Positions 63,272 through 64,000 of a stretch of 64,000 nucleotides of DNA are shown piece after piece. The DNA is from an uncultured Psychrobacter sp. (lineage in GTDB: Bacteria > Pseudomonadota > Gammaproteobacteria > Pseudomonadales > Moraxellaceae), in the NCBI RefSeq assembly GCF_947495825.1, contig NZ_CANMAH010000001.1, positions 558,001 to 622,000 on the forward strand, given 5' to 3'. A program made the position numbers and the translations under genes. Every line of letters starts with the position of its first letter. The stretch's first letter is position 1. The notes beneath the pieces are model-generated. The model was not told where the DNA came from. It saw nothing but the letters and a program-made list of their open reading frames with translations, and did no database searches.

Positions 63272-63297
63272 AACGTCGATAAATGGATTAGTCGAAT

Positions 63298-63999
63298 TTA
63301 TATCCCGCCCGCCCCTTTGCTCGATATCTCGCTATTTTCTACCAATATGGCAGCCGCTGTTTTTTTGAGTATCGCCCACTGCTCATCATCAACATGAATA
63401 CCCTCTTTCCATGAACGCTGATGGGTGGTATACAGCTCATCAGTCGATATCTTATGATCGAAGTGCTGGATATCGTCTTCGATATCAAAATTTGAGGTAG
63501 CCAGCTCAATGATCATATCGTCAGTATTATAGTTGGCTTGCGCCTTATTAAAGAAGTAAATGTCAGGATAGACAAAGCCTTGATTTAGGGTAAATAAAGT
63601 ATGCTTAGGCGCTGATCCGTTGTCCCATTTGGCCAGACAAGCGATACCGTTATCAGCCAACTTGACCAACTCACTATAAGCCAGCCAGCGATTATGACAG
63701 TTCATGAGATAAATCTGAAAATGATCCAAATCGCCCATCTTTTCTAGGGCATAGTCCATGATGGCAGGCAAATGACAAATCAAACTGCTATTATGCAAGT
63801 CAAGGCGAATGGCGCCCGCTTCTTGGTGGACGATATCGATAGGCGCATCTTGTTCAGATAAAATAAAAGGTGTGGCATTATTAAAATGACGTACACCGTC
63901 CAGTCCTGCCATCTCAAGCTCAGCCACCATAGAGGCGATGACATCAGCCTCACCGACTTCTCGGTGCATCCCCGTAAAGGCTTTATACACCATTGCCAC
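63298..63999 (-). CDS. Protein of unknown function, 5' end outside window
   Basis: At least 233 residues; the frame is open to the right edge, so the start is missing. The visible part is acidic with aromatic stretches (HFQIYLMNCHNRWLAYSELV, FTLNQGFVYPDIYFFNKAQAN) and no membrane segment or signal. The C-terminus is ENSEISSKGAGGI. No family recognised. It ends at the 63243 terminator and is not part of the ars operon. Confidence 0.7.
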   Translation of the reverse strand: MAMVYKAFTGMHREVGEADVIASMVAELEMAGLDGVRHFNNATPFILSEQDAPIDIVHQEAGAIRLDLHNSSLICHLPAIMDYALEKMGDLDHFQIYLMNCHNRWLAYSELVKLADNGIACLAKWDNGSAPKHTLFTLNQGFVYPDIYFFNKAQANYNTDDMIIELATSNFDIEDDIQHFDHKISTDELYTTHQRSWKEGIHVDDEQWAILKKTAAAILVENSEISSKGAGGI

Positions 64000-64000
64000 G

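Overview
The window looks like a stretch of a Psychrobacter chromosome (Moraxellaceae, Gammaproteobacteria). This is inferred from gene content, moderate base composition and codon use, not from a search. All genes are ordinary bacterial genes. There is one tRNA and there are no rRNAs, CRISPR arrays or intact insertion sequences.

Layout. 1-5.5 kb: the end of greA, a secreted DUF11-like protein, a radical-SAM/DUF4130 pair of unproven DNA-related function, and a glycosyltransferase. 5.5-20.4 kb: a catabolic island for agmatine, putrescine and GABA. AguA and AguB turn agmatine into putrescine. PuuA, PuuB, an aldehyde dehydrogenase and PuuD carry putrescine to GABA by the gamma-glutamyl route. 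GabT and GabD take GABA to succinate. A PuuR-like regulator, an NhaC-family carrier and an APC permease complete the set. 20.6-25.1 kb: a glutarate module (CoA-transferase and glutaryl-CoA dehydrogenase) flanked by two IclR regulators with clear palindromic operator candidates. 25.1-25.7 kb: decayed gene remnants, one resembling the C-terminus of RtcR.

25.8-42.2 kb: housekeeping and envelope genes: an FMN glutamate-synthase-like protein, ychF, dgt, a FabR-like regulator, the minor pseudopilins gspH-I-J-K, a TetR regulator, tatD, a hexapeptide acyltransferase, gspE, trmO and fpr, followed by tRNA-Leu(CAA). 42.6-49.8 kb: an arginine/opine cluster (YfcC carrier, opine-dehydrogenase-like enzyme, YjiH-type membrane protein, arginase, ornithine cyclodeaminase, Lrp regulator). 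Its middle genes are visibly A+T-rich, which suggests recent acquisition.

50.4-59.9 kb: an orphan acidic protein, then a copper-resistance cluster: a small Met/His-rich membrane protein, a DUF305 protein, CopB with a long Met/His repeat, the multicopper oxidase CopA, a DUF411 lipoprotein, cytochrome c, two small secreted proteins and a divergent CopRS two-component system with CusR-like boxes. 60-63.1 kb: an arsenic operon arsR-C-H-B, with a dispersed-repeat-like palindrome between arsR and arsC. A partial gene runs off the right edge. The strongest leads for new biology are the radical-SAM/DUF4130 pair, the uORF and hairpin leader before the NhaC-family gene, the A+T-rich opine/arginine cluster, and the uncharacterised small proteins of the copper cluster.
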